Of a stretch of DNA of 64,000 nucleotides, positions 9,095 through 18,478 are shown in pieces (within the stretch, counting starts at the first letter, position 1; every line of letters begins with the position of its first letter). The DNA comes from Paramoeba atlantica (taxonomy: Eukaryota > Discosea). The DNA lies in the NCBI GenBank assembly GCA_977017575.1, contig CDRNVI010000084.1:1-64000 (forward strand). The letters run 5' to 3'. The notes below the pieces were generated by a model, which was not told the origin of the DNA, did not search any database, and saw only the letters and a list, made by a program, of their open reading frames with translations. The position numbers were made by a program, and so were the translations under genes.

Positions 9095-10091
9095 GTGATA
9101 CAAGGGGGTGTAAAAAATGTGAAAGACTCGAATGGAAGATCAATTGCTTGTGGAAATTTGTACCAGGGAACATTGAGCCTGGAATGCAGGAGTGTGGCTC
9201 GGAAAAATCTTTTGAGTCTGTTGATGGGGGTAAGCAGGATTACTCCCGAGGTACGCGTGGCATTGGACGCGATGTCCGGAATGTGGAGCTCGTCGACGTG
9301 GGAGACACGAGCAAGGTTGTGGGAAAGGTTCCTGGTATATTGCACCGGGAATCATATAAGACAGACACCCCTTCACGCAGTGACGTTCGTGCAACTTCTG
9401 CCAGTGTCAATACAAACCAAGGTGTCCTACGGAAGGGCGCTAATGACCTTATTCAACCTGATCGGATTAAATACTGTCCCAATAAAATTCTTTTGCAAAG
9501 CTCTTCAGGCACAAGGAGCAGAGGAGCCAGTACATCAGATGCAGCCGTTGACACCATTCCTACTGAACAAGATACGAAGAAGGTGCACCCAATCCGAAAG
9601 TCAAACATTGCTGATGTGCTGGAAGGCAGCATCCCGTTGGTCCGAAACCGCCAATTTGACCAAGGACAAATTCGTGGAAATATCACCGCAAAAGGTTGTA
9701 ATTGCTTGGGGAAGGGGGACAAAGGCTACAAGGTGCAACCCGTGGCGCGAATCGATGTACACAGTCATCCAGGGCCAGGGCACAATCGAATTGGCTCAAT
9801 ACGTACGTACGCTCAGGTCATGGGATCGAATGTGCCGTCACAAATGTGAGAGAGATGGACAGGAATATAAAGAGGGTTCTGGGAGAGGGTTTCGGCACAC
9901 ATTCCGCCAAGAGAGGAGCGGTAACGCAATTATTCCAGGAAGTTGTCAAGGGGACAGTGGGAATCGAAGATGTGAAAAAATTAGCGAAGCACCAGCAGAT
10001 CGAGTCCCTGTTGCGTTACAATTCAAACCCAGTTACCACCGCGCTAGCTCTAGGAACGGGGAAGGCGACAGCCAAACTGAGGACGCTTTAG
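9095..10091 (+). pseudogene. Element B tyrosine recombinase, broken copy (unit 1)
   Basis: Matches the whole recombinase of unit 2 (24492-25487), with the same Arg, His-Arg and His/Tyr boxes, but this copy is broken (about one break). Confidence 0.6.
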
Positions 10092-10093
10092 CA

Positions 10094-11740
10094 ATGAAGG
10101 AGTTATTTCGAGAATATTTGCGGGACATGCCGCAGGAAAAGCATCGATACACGATTGTACGTACCAGACGTACGACAAAATTGGCCACGGAGGAAGATTT
10201 AAAGCTACCACTGCACGTAAAGAAAATTCCCAAAATGGATGTCAATGAAATTGAGAACATGATGAATGGAAGTACAAGAAACCGGTTTAGAGAAACGTTG
10301 AATACTTTGTTGGATCGGAGGAAGAAACCCGATAGTGAGCCAAAGGTAAATCCACGATTGAACATGGAAGATATTAGTCATTTGCTAGACGCACGTATTG
10401 TTTCGCGTGTTTCCCCTGAGGAGGAGAACAAAAGACCATCCAATCAATGGGTGATACCGTTCACAGTAGTTGAGCCTGCGGACGATAAAGGGGAAACGGA
10501 GAGGCGGCGCTTCATAGCCTGGACGAAGGAGGATAATGAGCGAATTAAGAACGAGTACATGCCGCACGTCCCGTTAAAACACGCGGCTTATTATCTCCAT
10601 CGAGCGCAGGAAGCTTTTGGTGTGAAGCGTGACCTGACATGTGGATTTTATCAAGTACCGATTCCGGTAGCAAGTAGAACAAAATTTCGATTTCGCGCAG
10701 TAAACGGTGAGTTGTTTGAACTTAATGTGATGCCAATGGGGCACCGGTGCGCCCCGGAACTGATGCACACCATTACATCCACAATCGCAGGAGATCCGGA
10801 GTATTGCAGAGCCGAGACGGCGTATACAGAACAGTTTAAGGTCGATGTATATGTGGATGGATTGAGAAGTGCAGGTTCACTAGACCAAGTTCAGCAGTAT
10901 ACGGAATTTGTGGAAACTCGCGCGGAGAAAGTTAACGCCACGTTTAAGGATAAAGAAAAGGAGCCCATGAAGCAGTATGTTTTTAATGGCGTGGAATACA
11001 GCCATACCGAAGGTAAGGTAAGAATGGGACCGAGAATCGTGAAAAAGATGCAAGGCGATACTTTTCGGAATGCAACGTACGGAAAACTAGAATCAGCTGT
11101 GGGTAGATTAGTCCATGCATCAGCAGTACTGGGAGAACCCGTTGCCAATTACCACTTCACCTTAAAATTAGTGCGGCGCCGTATAAATGCGTTAAACAAT
11201 GATCCGACATTATTGGATGTGAAGGTTCATCTTCCCCCCAATGTAACCATGGACTTGACGCGATGGAAGAAAAAGTTGATTTCAAACATATTCGTGGCGC
11301 CGCCGCCTCATCCCGACACTGTACCACATAGCCACGTTTTGTATACGGACGCTTCGTCAAAAGGTTGGGGAGGAATAATATATTTGGACCACGGTTCCGT
11401 GATATGTGTGGGAGGTCGCTGGGAAGATGATTTCGATTATGAAGTCAATCGAGCGGAGACGAGGGCCGTTCGTCTCGCGTTCGAGAAATTGTCGCACCAT
11501 TTTCAACGAGGTACCTGCGTAGACCTATTTATTGATAATACATCATGCTTAGCTTCCATATGCAAAAAATCGACCAAATCGGATGGAATAAATATCGAAT
11601 TGATAGGTTTACTTAAGTTTTTAAAGAGACAGGGTATAATAGTACAGCCGCATTACATTCCGTCAAAACTGAACCCTGCGGATCCAATAAGCCGAGGAGG
11701 ATGGGATTGCGACAATGTGGCGAAAGGGGTGAAAGATTGA
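10094..11740 (+). CDS. Element B reverse transcriptase / RNase H (unit 1)
   Basis: About 548 residues from the ATG at 10094. It contains VIPFTVVEPADDKG, CGFYQVPI, MPMGHRCAPELM and a motif C of VDVYVDG. RNase H follows: YTDASSKGWGG, NRAETRAV, FIDNTS and NPADPISR supply the acidic residues. The family makes DNA from the element RNA inside particles. Related long ORFs are open upstream in this frame, so the true start is uncertain. 11741-12015 is the 3' UTR of element B, with no gene. Confidence 0.7.
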   Translation: MKELFREYLRDMPQEKHRYTIVRTRRTTKLATEEDLKLPLHVKKIPKMDVNEIENMMNGSTRNRFRETLNTLLDRRKKPDSEPKVNPRLNMEDISHLLDARIVSRVSPEEENKRPSNQWVIPFTVVEPADDKGETERRRFIAWTKEDNERIKNEYMPHVPLKHAAYYLHRAQEAFGVKRDLTCGFYQVPIPVASRTKFRFRAVNGELFELNVMPMGHRCAPELMHTITSTIAGDPEYCRAETAYTEQFKVDVYVDGLRSAGSLDQVQQYTEFVETRAEKVNATFKDKEKEPMKQYVFNGVEYSHTEGKVRMGPRIVKKMQGDTFRNATYGKLESAVGRLVHASAVLGEPVANYHFTLKLVRRRINALNNDPTLLDVKVHLPPNVTMDLTRWKKKLISNIFVAPPPHPDTVPHSHVLYTDASSKGWGGIIYLDHGSVICVGGRWEDDFDYEVNRAETRAVRLAFEKLSHHFQRGTCVDLFIDNTSCLASICKKSTKSDGINIELIGLLKFLKRQGIIVQPHYIPSKLNPADPISRGGWDCDNVAKGVKD

Positions 11741-11981
11741 CTGGCGAAAGGGTGGTCCCCGCGTGGACACCCGTTCGAGAAAGGGAGGGAAGGGAGTTCT
11801 CTCCAGGAAAAAGTTCATGAGGTATATAAAATAGATTTGATACTTACTTCGCGAAGTTGATATTACAGTACTGGTGAAGATAATGTCTTTTACTCTGTTG
11901 TCCATGATGGATGTTATATTTCGGTAGCTCTGTAGTTCTACAGATTAAACATTACAGTTTACATACGCTTACTATATCTGA

Positions 11982-14855
11982 TTGACTATATGTTTTTCTT
12001 CCGGAAGTGCAATTCATCAGAGAAAATTATTTAGGTCACAATATAAGGTTAAAAAACATAAATTATCTCGAGCTTCCAGAAGATGTGCTAGAGAGCTGTG
12101 TGCGACGAGCGGAAGAAATTTTCCGCGAAAAGTTTTCTCCAGGAACGCAGGAAATTATGAAGAGACTATGGCGAAGATTCGCAAGTTTCGGGGAACAGGT
12201 TCACTCCCAAGGATACGCGCTCGACGAAGAGAGGATGCTTTCCGCCTTTGCGCTCCATCTTTACGATCAAGAGGGCGTGAAAGGCCAAACAGTGGTGCAA
12301 TATTTGTGCCACCTCGCGAACGAGTACTCCCTCTCGGGTGTGAAACTAGATGTAGCTCGGATGGATGCCTTAAAAATGGCCATGATGCGAAGGGCTTCTC
12401 CTGCTATAAAAGCGAACCCTATGTCTCGAGAGCAGGTAGTTCACTTTTTGAAGCAACCGCAACTGGCAGATATAGAAAGAACATTCATAATGGTGTACTG
12501 GCTCAGCGGCCAGAGGCCAGGCGAACTGCTAACTCTCAATGTGGACGAAGTGTCGATCACTTCCGAGGACAACGACGAGACACACTTAGCTATCTGGATG
12601 TTAAACCCGGCCAAGAATGTCACAAATCAGGAAAGGAGTACGCCCCGCTGCATACGAATGGTGATTCCTCAGGCCTGGAAGAAAACAATTCAAACCACTC
12701 TATGGACTTATCGGAGGATAGGTCGCTAAAAATGGTTCGGGGAAGTGGACTTGAGAAAACTAAATCTGGCATTGAAAAAACTGCCGGCCGTTTTGAACCA
12801 TCCTCGACTGAAGGAGAGGTTCAGTTTGTATTCGATTCGCAGAGGAGCGCTTCAACACCTTGCAGCGTTGGACGCGACAGCGCCGGATATTCAATGCTCA
12901 ACTCGACATGTATCGGAAAACTCCCTTCGCGCTTACCTGGGATCCTACATGGATCCGAAAGCGGTGAAAGGTTTAGAGGTATCGAGACTACTAGGTGTAC
13001 AGGCACCTCTGTATACGGAATTTCCCATGAGAGAACGAGGAACGTCTACCCGGAAAGATACCTTGACTCCACCCCCTACGAGGACACCAATCGAAATAGA
13101 TTTGCCCCTCTGGGGGAGCGAGAATCCGACCCCGGTTGCCGTGAGCGAGCGATCGTCAAAGAGGACTCCTTGCGAAACGATGGCTTGCGAAACCCCGCGC
13201 TGGGAACCCTCGGGCAGGTTCGAAACACCCTGTTTTCAGAATGTGGCGAGAATACTCCCTTTGTCAACCCCACCACTGCCCGGAGTTTCCTCGACCCTCG
13301 CCGTTTTAGCGCCGGAGAGCGACATACCAGAATCGTGGTCGATCGAAAAGTCCGGCGCTCCCCCTCTCGCCGCCCTGGAATTTCCTCCCGTGCCTCGGTT
13401 TTCCGAGCGACCTCGCCTACAGGATCCAATCCCCGAGTTTCCATTACAGGACAGCCTGTTTCGTACCCCCGCTCTGGTGCCAGAACCTCCCACCATCATT
13501 TCCCTGTCGCCCCCTCGGCAACAAAGTTTCCAAAGTCAACCAACGTTCTTCCCCTCCTGGCTTGCCCAGCCGGAGAGAATGCAACAGCCGGAGATTGTCA
13601 ACCCGGAGAACGTGTTTTCCTCCCCAAGCCACGCTCAAGGCATGACACCTTCGACTTTGACGCAGTTTCCCCTAGTCTCTCAGACTATCATACCGGTTCA
13701 AGTGGTATCTTCCCTTTCTCCGCAAGCCCCGACGCCACACCAGAAAAAACCCAGTCCAGTGTTGGGTTCTCCCCCCCCTCGGCTTCTGGCCCCACATCAG
13801 GAAGCACCAAGTCTGATGGTGTGCTCCCCCACTTCCCAGGCTCTGACGCCACATCAGGAAACACCAAGTCCGGTAGTGTCTTTTCGCACACCCGGGGCTC
13901 TGACGCCCCGTCAGGAAAGCTCAAGTCAAGCTCCTCCGTACATCACACCAGGTTTTGCCACTCCCGCAACTCCGTTCAACTTTTTGGCGTATCGGGACGC
14001 CGATCATTGGACCCCGCCTCCTCAGCCAACGCCGCCCCCCAATCCGCCGCCCGTAATTCATTACGAACCGCCGATGCAGAAAAAACGGTATCGAGTTCCT
14101 CAATACTTGTACAACCCGACAGGGACGGACTACGCGTCTCCCGTTCAATCGCGGGCGAGATTCAAGAAGGCAAAAAGAGACGAACGGGAAAGGGAACTGG
14201 CACAAGCGGAGCACGACGACATGGTAGCACAAAGGGAGATGGAGTCCGATACGGAACGGGACATCTAGGTCCAAACAAAAACGAGGCGATCACAGATTAT
14301 GGAGCCTGCGTCGCCGCACCAATAGGTGTCGGCACCTCGCCGTGGAAAGTGTTATTTGATTTCGCGTCATATGGGTATGCGCGATCGGGAAAACTTTTCA
14401 GCGAGAGAAATAGCAAGAAACCGCCGCAATGGCCGTTAGACCCGATGCCTGCGACGCGGTTAGATGTAAAATTATTGAAAAACATAGCACGGGAAGAACA
14501 CCTGGAAGCTCAGGCCGAGATTTTAAAATACTTAGAAAGTGAACATTTCAACAGTTTAGGCTGTGCAAAAGCTACACCGGTTTATCGAGGTGAGTCCAAA
14601 TATCTGTCCCCATTTTTAGACGACTTAGTGGAAAGTGGAATCTTGAAACCCCTACCGCGCCGAAAAGCAAAAATCTGGATGTCAGCATTCCTAGTCCCGA
14701 AGCAGCGCAAACGAACCTTAAGGGCAATTCTGAATGCAATACCTCTGAATGACTTGCAGGAGATGGTGCCAGGGCCGTTAGATCTTCCAGGATTGTCCAA
14801 CATTGAAGATATGATTAGGACTCATGCGTTTTTCTGTGAAACTGATGGAAAGTGA
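11982..14855 (+). CDS. Element A RT-frame ORF overlapping the recombinase; RT incomplete (unit 1)
   Basis: 957 codons. The last ~195 carry the fingers region of an RT (DLVESGILKPLPRRKAK, AFLVPKQRKR, LRAILNAIPLND) and then end before the catalytic palm, so no active RT is possible. The upstream ~750 codons are open across the whole recombinase gene in another frame. They are Ser/Arg-rich with no recognised domain. The same overlap occurs in units 2-4 and in element B, and extensive recombinase/RT overlap is known in DIRS1, so the openness may be functional. Confidence 0.5.
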   Translation: MTICFSSGSAIHQRKLFRSQYKVKKHKLSRASRRCARELCATSGRNFPRKVFSRNAGNYEETMAKIRKFRGTGSLPRIRARRREDAFRLCAPSLRSRGRERPNSGAIFVPPRERVLPLGCETRCSSDGCLKNGHDAKGFSCYKSEPYVSRAGSSLFEATATGRYRKNIHNGVLAQRPEARRTANSQCGRSVDHFRGQRRDTLSYLDVKPGQECHKSGKEYAPLHTNGDSSGLEENNSNHSMDLSEDRSLKMVRGSGLEKTKSGIEKTAGRFEPSSTEGEVQFVFDSQRSASTPCSVGRDSAGYSMLNSTCIGKLPSRLPGILHGSESGERFRGIETTRCTGTSVYGISHERTRNVYPERYLDSTPYEDTNRNRFAPLGERESDPGCRERAIVKEDSLRNDGLRNPALGTLGQVRNTLFSECGENTPFVNPTTARSFLDPRRFSAGERHTRIVVDRKVRRSPSRRPGISSRASVFRATSPTGSNPRVSITGQPVSYPRSGARTSHHHFPVAPSATKFPKSTNVLPLLACPAGENATAGDCQPGERVFLPKPRSRHDTFDFDAVSPSLSDYHTGSSGIFPFSASPDATPEKTQSSVGFSPPSASGPTSGSTKSDGVLPHFPGSDATSGNTKSGSVFSHTRGSDAPSGKLKSSSSVHHTRFCHSRNSVQLFGVSGRRSLDPASSANAAPQSAARNSLRTADAEKTVSSSSILVQPDRDGLRVSRSIAGEIQEGKKRRTGKGTGTSGARRHGSTKGDGVRYGTGHLGPNKNEAITDYGACVAAPIGVGTSPWKVLFDFASYGYARSGKLFSERNSKKPPQWPLDPMPATRLDVKLLKNIAREEHLEAQAEILKYLESEHFNSLGCAKATPVYRGESKYLSPFLDDLVESGILKPLPRRKAKIWMSAFLVPKQRKRTLRAILNAIPLNDLQEMVPGPLDLPGLSNIEDMIRTHAFFCETDGK
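12016..14268 (+). pseudogene. Element A tyrosine recombinase with proline-rich tail, broken copy (unit 1)
   Basis: The recombinase core contains YWLSGQRPGELL (Arg box), YSIRRGALQ and TRHVSENSLRAYLG (His and Tyr). It is followed by ~300 residues rich in Pro, Thr and Ser and a charged C-terminal tail. It matches the whole copy in unit 4. This copy is broken (about one break). Confidence 0.65.
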
Positions 14856-14895
14856 TGATTTCTGTGAAACTGATGAAAGATGTGAAACTGATGGA

Positions 14896-15011
14896 AAAAT
14901 AGTCGGGATGATTGGACTGAAACTTTCATTGAAGCGATATATTACTAGGAAAATTGGTTTTAACATGGTTTACTTTCATTATGATGCAGGGGAGAGAAGA
15001 CGTTGATTTCT
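14896..15011 (+). repeat. Element A split direct repeat B1 (unit 1)
   Basis: 116 bp repeated at 15382-15497 with no or almost no difference. The segment between them (15012-15381) would be A2 in the B1-A2-B2 layout known from PAT-like and VIPER-like elements. Just before it, 14834-14895 has three imperfect copies of tgtgaaactgatg at the point where the RT ends. The matching pairs in other units are 30286-30401/30772-30887, 41393-41508/41879-41994 and 61418-61533/61904-62019. Confidence 0.85.
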
Positions 15012-15162
15012 AGAAGTATACGTTTAGAAATTTAGGATGATTGACATAATGGCCCTTCGGGGCACATAATATTTATATTATGATTTGTTTTTACAGATTG
15101 TGGCCCCGAAAGGGGCACCCGTTCTTAGATGTAATGAGATTTATTATTTAGTAGTACTCGGG

Positions 15163-15315
15163 ATGAAGTCATATATATTGTTTTTGTGTATAGCGACACT
15201 CCTTCTTTTACCCTTTTCAAATTGCGCCCACCCACCAACCCCCAACCATTTCGCGGAGTTGGTGGACGGGATGCCCGTTCGTAAGTTTGAGGAGTTGTTG
15301 ACTGGGTTTCTGTGA
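15163..15315 (+). CDS. Small ORF with signal-peptide-like start in A2 (unit 1)
   Basis: 50 codons starting MKSYILFLCIATLLLLPFSN. It has a short charged start, a hydrophobic run and a plausible cleavage site after NCA, followed by a 28-residue polar tail. It lies wholly inside the 3' A2 segment of element A. It may be chance in an untranslated region: no homologue is known to me, and its conservation among units only reflects their youth. Confidence 0.2.
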   Translation: MKSYILFLCIATLLLLPFSNCAHPPTPNHFAELVDGMPVRKFEELLTGFL

Positions 15316-15381
15316 TTGTTTTTATTATATTGGCCAGGTACCTTGATAATTCGTCAGATAGATATAGTTTATTGGAAACTA

Positions 15382-15497
15382 AAAATAGTCGGGATGATTG
15401 GACTGAAACTTTCATTGAAGCGATATATTACTAGGAAAATTGGTTTTAACATGGTTTACTTTCATTATGATGCAGGGGAGAGAAGACGTTGATTTCT
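15382..15497 (+). repeat. Element A split direct repeat B2 (unit 1)
   Basis: Second copy of the 116-bp repeat, taken as the 3' end of element A. The unit tail begins right after it. Confidence 0.85.
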
Positions 15498-15720
15498 GGT
15501 TTGTAACGGGGCGATTAAGTCGGCTTTCAGCGGGTCTACTAGGTATCTCGGGACCCGGGACTTCGGAGGACTTGCGTCCGTGATAGAACCCTTCGGAAGC
15601 ATGTGAACTACTCCTCGAGAGAAATCTTTTCGACACCATGTGGGGTTTTCGCCTTCGCCCATTTCGCGTAGCACCTCGCGCTCTGTGGTCAGGTACGGAT
15701 AAGGTAGCGTCTGTTGAGAT
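15498..15720. other. Unit tail, unclassified GC-rich segment
   Basis: A segment found once per unit after element A. On the minus strand a frame of about 84 codons (from about 15718 to 15465, containing MLREMGEGENPTWCRKDFSRG) looks protein-like in composition, but no family is recognised. Overlapping frames on the same strand are also open. It could be a gene scrap or the upstream region of the spliced-leader-like motif. Confidence 0.3.
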
Positions 15721-15807
15721 CTTTAACGATAAAGATACAGTTTCTGTACCTTGTTGTTTTTTTTTTTTTTTTACACCTCTAACAATTTTCATGACACATG
15801 TAGTGTG
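15721..15807 (+). ncRNA. Spliced-leader-like motif with Sm-like site and hairpin (unit 1)
   Basis: Contains gatacagtttctgtac, which from memory is identical to the 3' part of the trypanosome spliced-leader exon, preceded by TAACGATA and followed by CTTG. After a T-run comes ACAATTTTC, which resembles an Sm site. Then ACACA-tgtag-TGTGT can form a hairpin, followed at the next unit start by a run of T. The order resembles a spliced-leader RNA gene, but a typical GTATG intron start is missing and the T-run is in an odd place. It may be a degenerate or interrupted gene. Confidence 0.35.
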
Positions 15808-15896
15808 TTTTATCCTTCTTTTTTTTTCATCTTTGAGCGTTTTTATTTGCGCCATAACTTATTTATCAGCTCCTTAGAGCTCTCTGTTTCCTTAGT

Positions 15897-16191
15897 CCAC
15901 CGTTTGACTTCACCCTTGCGTTTCCAGGGACTTCCTCCTTCCAAATATGCCGCCAAAGGAGATTTTGCACCAACCGCGAAGAAACACAGCCGAGCAGAAC
16001 AGGAGTTTCGGCGCTCGAGGCCATAAATCTTCACACATTGATGACAACGAAATCTCACTTGACTCGAAGCTCTGAGGGGGCACTTGTCGCAACGCAACGC
16101 ACTTGCAGTCCATCGTTTCACTTCACCCTTGCGTTTCCAGGGACTTCCTCCTTCCAAATATGCCGCCAAAGGAGATTTTGCACCAACCCCG
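15897..16191 (+). repeat. 213-bp repeats, left block, unit 2
   Basis: About 1.4 copies, ending at the T-run that precedes the 153-bp array. Confidence 0.85.
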
Positions 16192-16217
16192 TTTTTTTTT
16201 TTAAGTTTTTAAACCTG

Positions 16218-17819
16218 ATGTCTGCCGGGGGCACGCGCCCCATCATTCGAAAGAGGAGAAAGACTCCCGGAAAGCTACGGGAAACGTGCCATGAGGACTT
16301 GTCTGCGCGAAGCGTGTTGGTTTCTTATCCGCAGGTTGTGATTTCTGGCCTCGAGCGCCCAAACCTCCTTTCAGCTCGGCTGGGTTTCGTCAACTTCCGG
16401 ATGAGCAATCTTCGCGCTCACGGAAAGCTACGGGAAACGTGCCATGAGGACTTGTCTGCGCGAAGCGTGTTGGTTTCTTATCCGCAGGTTGTGATTTCTG
16501 GCCTCGAGCGCCTAAACCTCCTTTCAGCTCGGCTTGGTTTCGTCAACTTCCGGATGAGTAATCTTCGCGCTCACGGAAAGCTACGGGAAACGTGCCATGG
16601 GGACTTGTCTGCGCGAAGCGTGTTGGTTTCTTATCCGCAGGTTGTGATTTCTGGTCTCGAGCGCCTAAACCTCCTTTCAGCTCGGCTGGGTTTCGTCAAC
16701 TTCCGGATGAGTAATCTTCGCGCTCACGGAAATCTACGGGAAACGTGCCATGAGGACTTGTCTGCGCGAAGCGTGTTGGTGTCTTATCCGCAGGTTGTGA
16801 TTTCTGGCCTCGAGCGCCTAAACCTCCTTTCAGCTCGGCTTGGTTTCGTCAACTTCCGGATGAGTAATCTTCGCGCTCACGGAAATCTACGGGAGACGTG
16901 CCATGAGGACTTGTCTGCGCGAAGCGTGTTGGTGTCTTATCCGCAGGTTGTGATTTCTGGCCTCGAGCGCCCAAACCTCCTTTCAGTTCGGCTTGGTTTC
17001 GTCAACTTCCGGATGAGTAATCTTCGCGCTCACGGAAATCTACGGGAAACGTGCCATGAGGACTTGTCTGCGCGAAGCGTGTTGGTGTCTTATCCGCAGG
17101 TTGTGATTTCTGGCCTCGAGCGCCCAAACCTCCTTTCAGCTCGGCTGGGTTTCGTCAACTTCCGGATGAGTAATCTTCGCGCTCACGGAAAGCTAAGAGA
17201 AACGTGCCATGAGGACTTGTCTGCGCGAAGCGTGTTGGTGTCTTATCCGCAGGTTGTGATTTCTGGCCTCGAGCGCCCAAACCTCCTTTCAGCTCGGCTT
17301 GGTTTCGTCAACTTCCGGATGAGTAATCTTCGCGCTCACGGAAAGCTAAGAGAAACGTGCCATGAGGACTTGTCTGCGCGAAGCGTGTTGGTGTCTTATC
17401 CGCAGGTTGTGATTTCTGGCCTCGAGCGCCCAAACCTCCTTTCAGCTCGGCTTGGTTTCGTCAACTTCCGGATGAGTAATCTTCGCGCTCACGGAAATCT
17501 ACGGGAAACGTGCCATGAGGACTTGTCTGCGCGAAGCGTGTTGGTGTCTTATCCGCAGGTTGTGATTTCTGGCCTCGAGCGCCTAAACCTCCTTTCAGCT
17601 CGGCTTGGTTTCGTCAACTTCCGGATGAGTAATCTTCGCGCTCACGGAAAGCTACGGGAAACGTGCCATGAGGACTTGTCTGCGCGAAGCGTGTTGGTGT
17701 CTTATCCGCAGGTTGTGATTTCTGGCCTCGAGCGCCCAAACCTCCTTTCAGCTCGGCTGGGTTTCGTCAACTTCCGGATGAGTAATCTTCGCGCTCACGG
17801 AAAGCTAAGAGAAACGTGA
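16218..17819 (+). CDS. 51-residue-repeat protein, 10 repeats (unit 2)
   Basis: 533 residues: the same basic leader as unit 1 with one Ala-to-Thr change, ten 51-residue repeats and a short terminal piece. All ten keep the frame. One silent variant (GGT for GGC) and one Glu-to-Gly change are shared with the third repeat of unit 3, so those repeats are orthologous between units. Confidence 0.4.
   Translation: MSAGGTRPIIRKRRKTPGKLRETCHEDLSARSVLVSYPQVVISGLERPNLLSARLGFVNFRMSNLRAHGKLRETCHEDLSARSVLVSYPQVVISGLERLNLLSARLGFVNFRMSNLRAHGKLRETCHGDLSARSVLVSYPQVVISGLERLNLLSARLGFVNFRMSNLRAHGNLRETCHEDLSARSVLVSYPQVVISGLERLNLLSARLGFVNFRMSNLRAHGNLRETCHEDLSARSVLVSYPQVVISGLERPNLLSVRLGFVNFRMSNLRAHGNLRETCHEDLSARSVLVSYPQVVISGLERPNLLSARLGFVNFRMSNLRAHGKLRETCHEDLSARSVLVSYPQVVISGLERPNLLSARLGFVNFRMSNLRAHGKLRETCHEDLSARSVLVSYPQVVISGLERPNLLSARLGFVNFRMSNLRAHGNLRETCHEDLSARSVLVSYPQVVISGLERLNLLSARLGFVNFRMSNLRAHGKLRETCHEDLSARSVLVSYPQVVISGLERPNLLSARLGFVNFRMSNLRAHGKLRET
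16268..17797 (+). repeat. 153-bp tandem array, 10 copies (unit 2)
   Basis: From 16268 to the partial copy at 17798 is exactly ten periods of 153 bp. Confidence 0.95.
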
Positions 17820-18003
17820 GGACTAGTCTGCTTCCTCCCGCAAGTTGTGATGTAAAGTCGATAAGAAGTTGATGTGCGAGATGAACTTGTCGAGTCACGT
17901 AAAAAAAAGACTTTGTATTAAGTTCGGTTCTCATTTCGTCGCAATATACATATGGTATATAAAAAAAAAAAGTGTTGCAGGAAGGGATGGTGCATCTACA
18001 ATC

Positions 18004-18478
18004 CGCGAAGAAAGACAGCCGAGCAGAACAGGAGTTTCGGCGCTCGAGGCCATAAATCTTCACACATCGATGACAACGAAATCTCACTTGACTCGAAGCT
18101 CTGAGGGGGCACTTGTCGCAACGCAACGCACTTGCAGTCCATCGTTTCACTTCACCCTTGCGTTTCCAGGGACTTCCTCCTTCCAAATATGCCGCCAAAG
18201 GAGATTTTGCACCAACCGCGAAGAAAGACAGCCGAGCAGAACAGGAGTTTCGGCGCTCGAGGCCATAAATCTTCACACATCGATGACAACGAAATCTCAC
18301 TTGACTCGAAGCTCTGAGGGGGCACTTGTCGCAACGCAACGCACTTGCAGTCCATCGTTTCACTTCACCCTTGCGTTTCCAGGGACTTCCTCCTTCCAAA
18401 TATGCCGCCAAAGAAGATTTTGCACCAACCGCGAAGAAACACAGCCGAGCAGAACAGGAGTTTCGGCGCTCGAGGCCA
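18004..18478 (+). repeat. 213-bp repeats, right block, unit 2
   Basis: About 2.2 copies, one copy fewer than in unit 1, running into the CRE-type ORF. Confidence 0.85.

Larger units (their letters stand above)
7683..12015 (+). mobile_element. VIPER-like element B nested in element A (unit 1)
   Basis: This 4.33-kb segment is present in units 1 and 2 and absent from units 3 and 4, where its two flanks are directly joined. It holds its own gag, recombinase and RT/RNase H. I see no target duplication at its edges, as expected for recombinase-mediated insertion. The unit 1 copy has about one break in the recombinase region; other parts look whole. Confidence 0.7.
6661..15497 (+). mobile_element. 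VIPER-like tyrosine-recombinase element A, unit 1 (holds element B)
   Basis: A gag-recombinase-RT element ending in a split direct repeat. It begins right after the A-tail of the CRE element. Element B (7683-12015) lies between its gag and recombinase. The RT is cut short and the recombinase copy here is broken, so this is a fossil with a few breaks. Near-identity among units makes the amplification young, although the RT loss predates it. Confidence 0.7.
901..15807 (+). repeat. Composite tandem unit 1
   Basis: First of four head-to-tail units. Its left edge is at 901, where the pyrimidine-rich unit start follows unrelated flank DNA. Its right edge is where the same start recurs at 15808. 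It holds both 213-bp blocks, four 153-bp repeats, the CRE-type gene, element A with element B nested in it, and the spliced-leader-like tail. Length is 14,907 bp. It differs from the other units mainly by repeat copy number and scattered substitutions. Confidence 0.85.

Noticed and set aside
12016-14268. Bacterial or phage integrase
   Set aside because: Gag, RT/RNase H and split-repeat context point to eukaryotic VIPER/DIRS-like elements.
12821-14274. Several minus-strand ORFs of 60-122 codons under the proline-rich tail
   Set aside because: Low-complexity, GC-rich shadows of the sense frames.
15498-15720. 5S or other rRNA in the GC-rich tail
   Set aside because: I could not match any conserved rRNA segment.
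15705-15757. Short GT-AG intron on the minus strand
   Set aside because: The ends can be read as GT...AG, but the sequence is better explained by two small palindromes, and no exon pair supports it.
15412-15855. 147-codon minus-strand ORF across the spliced-leader-like motif
   Set aside because: It reads through the T-run as poly-lysine and across the element/tail boundary, so it is unlikely to be one gene.
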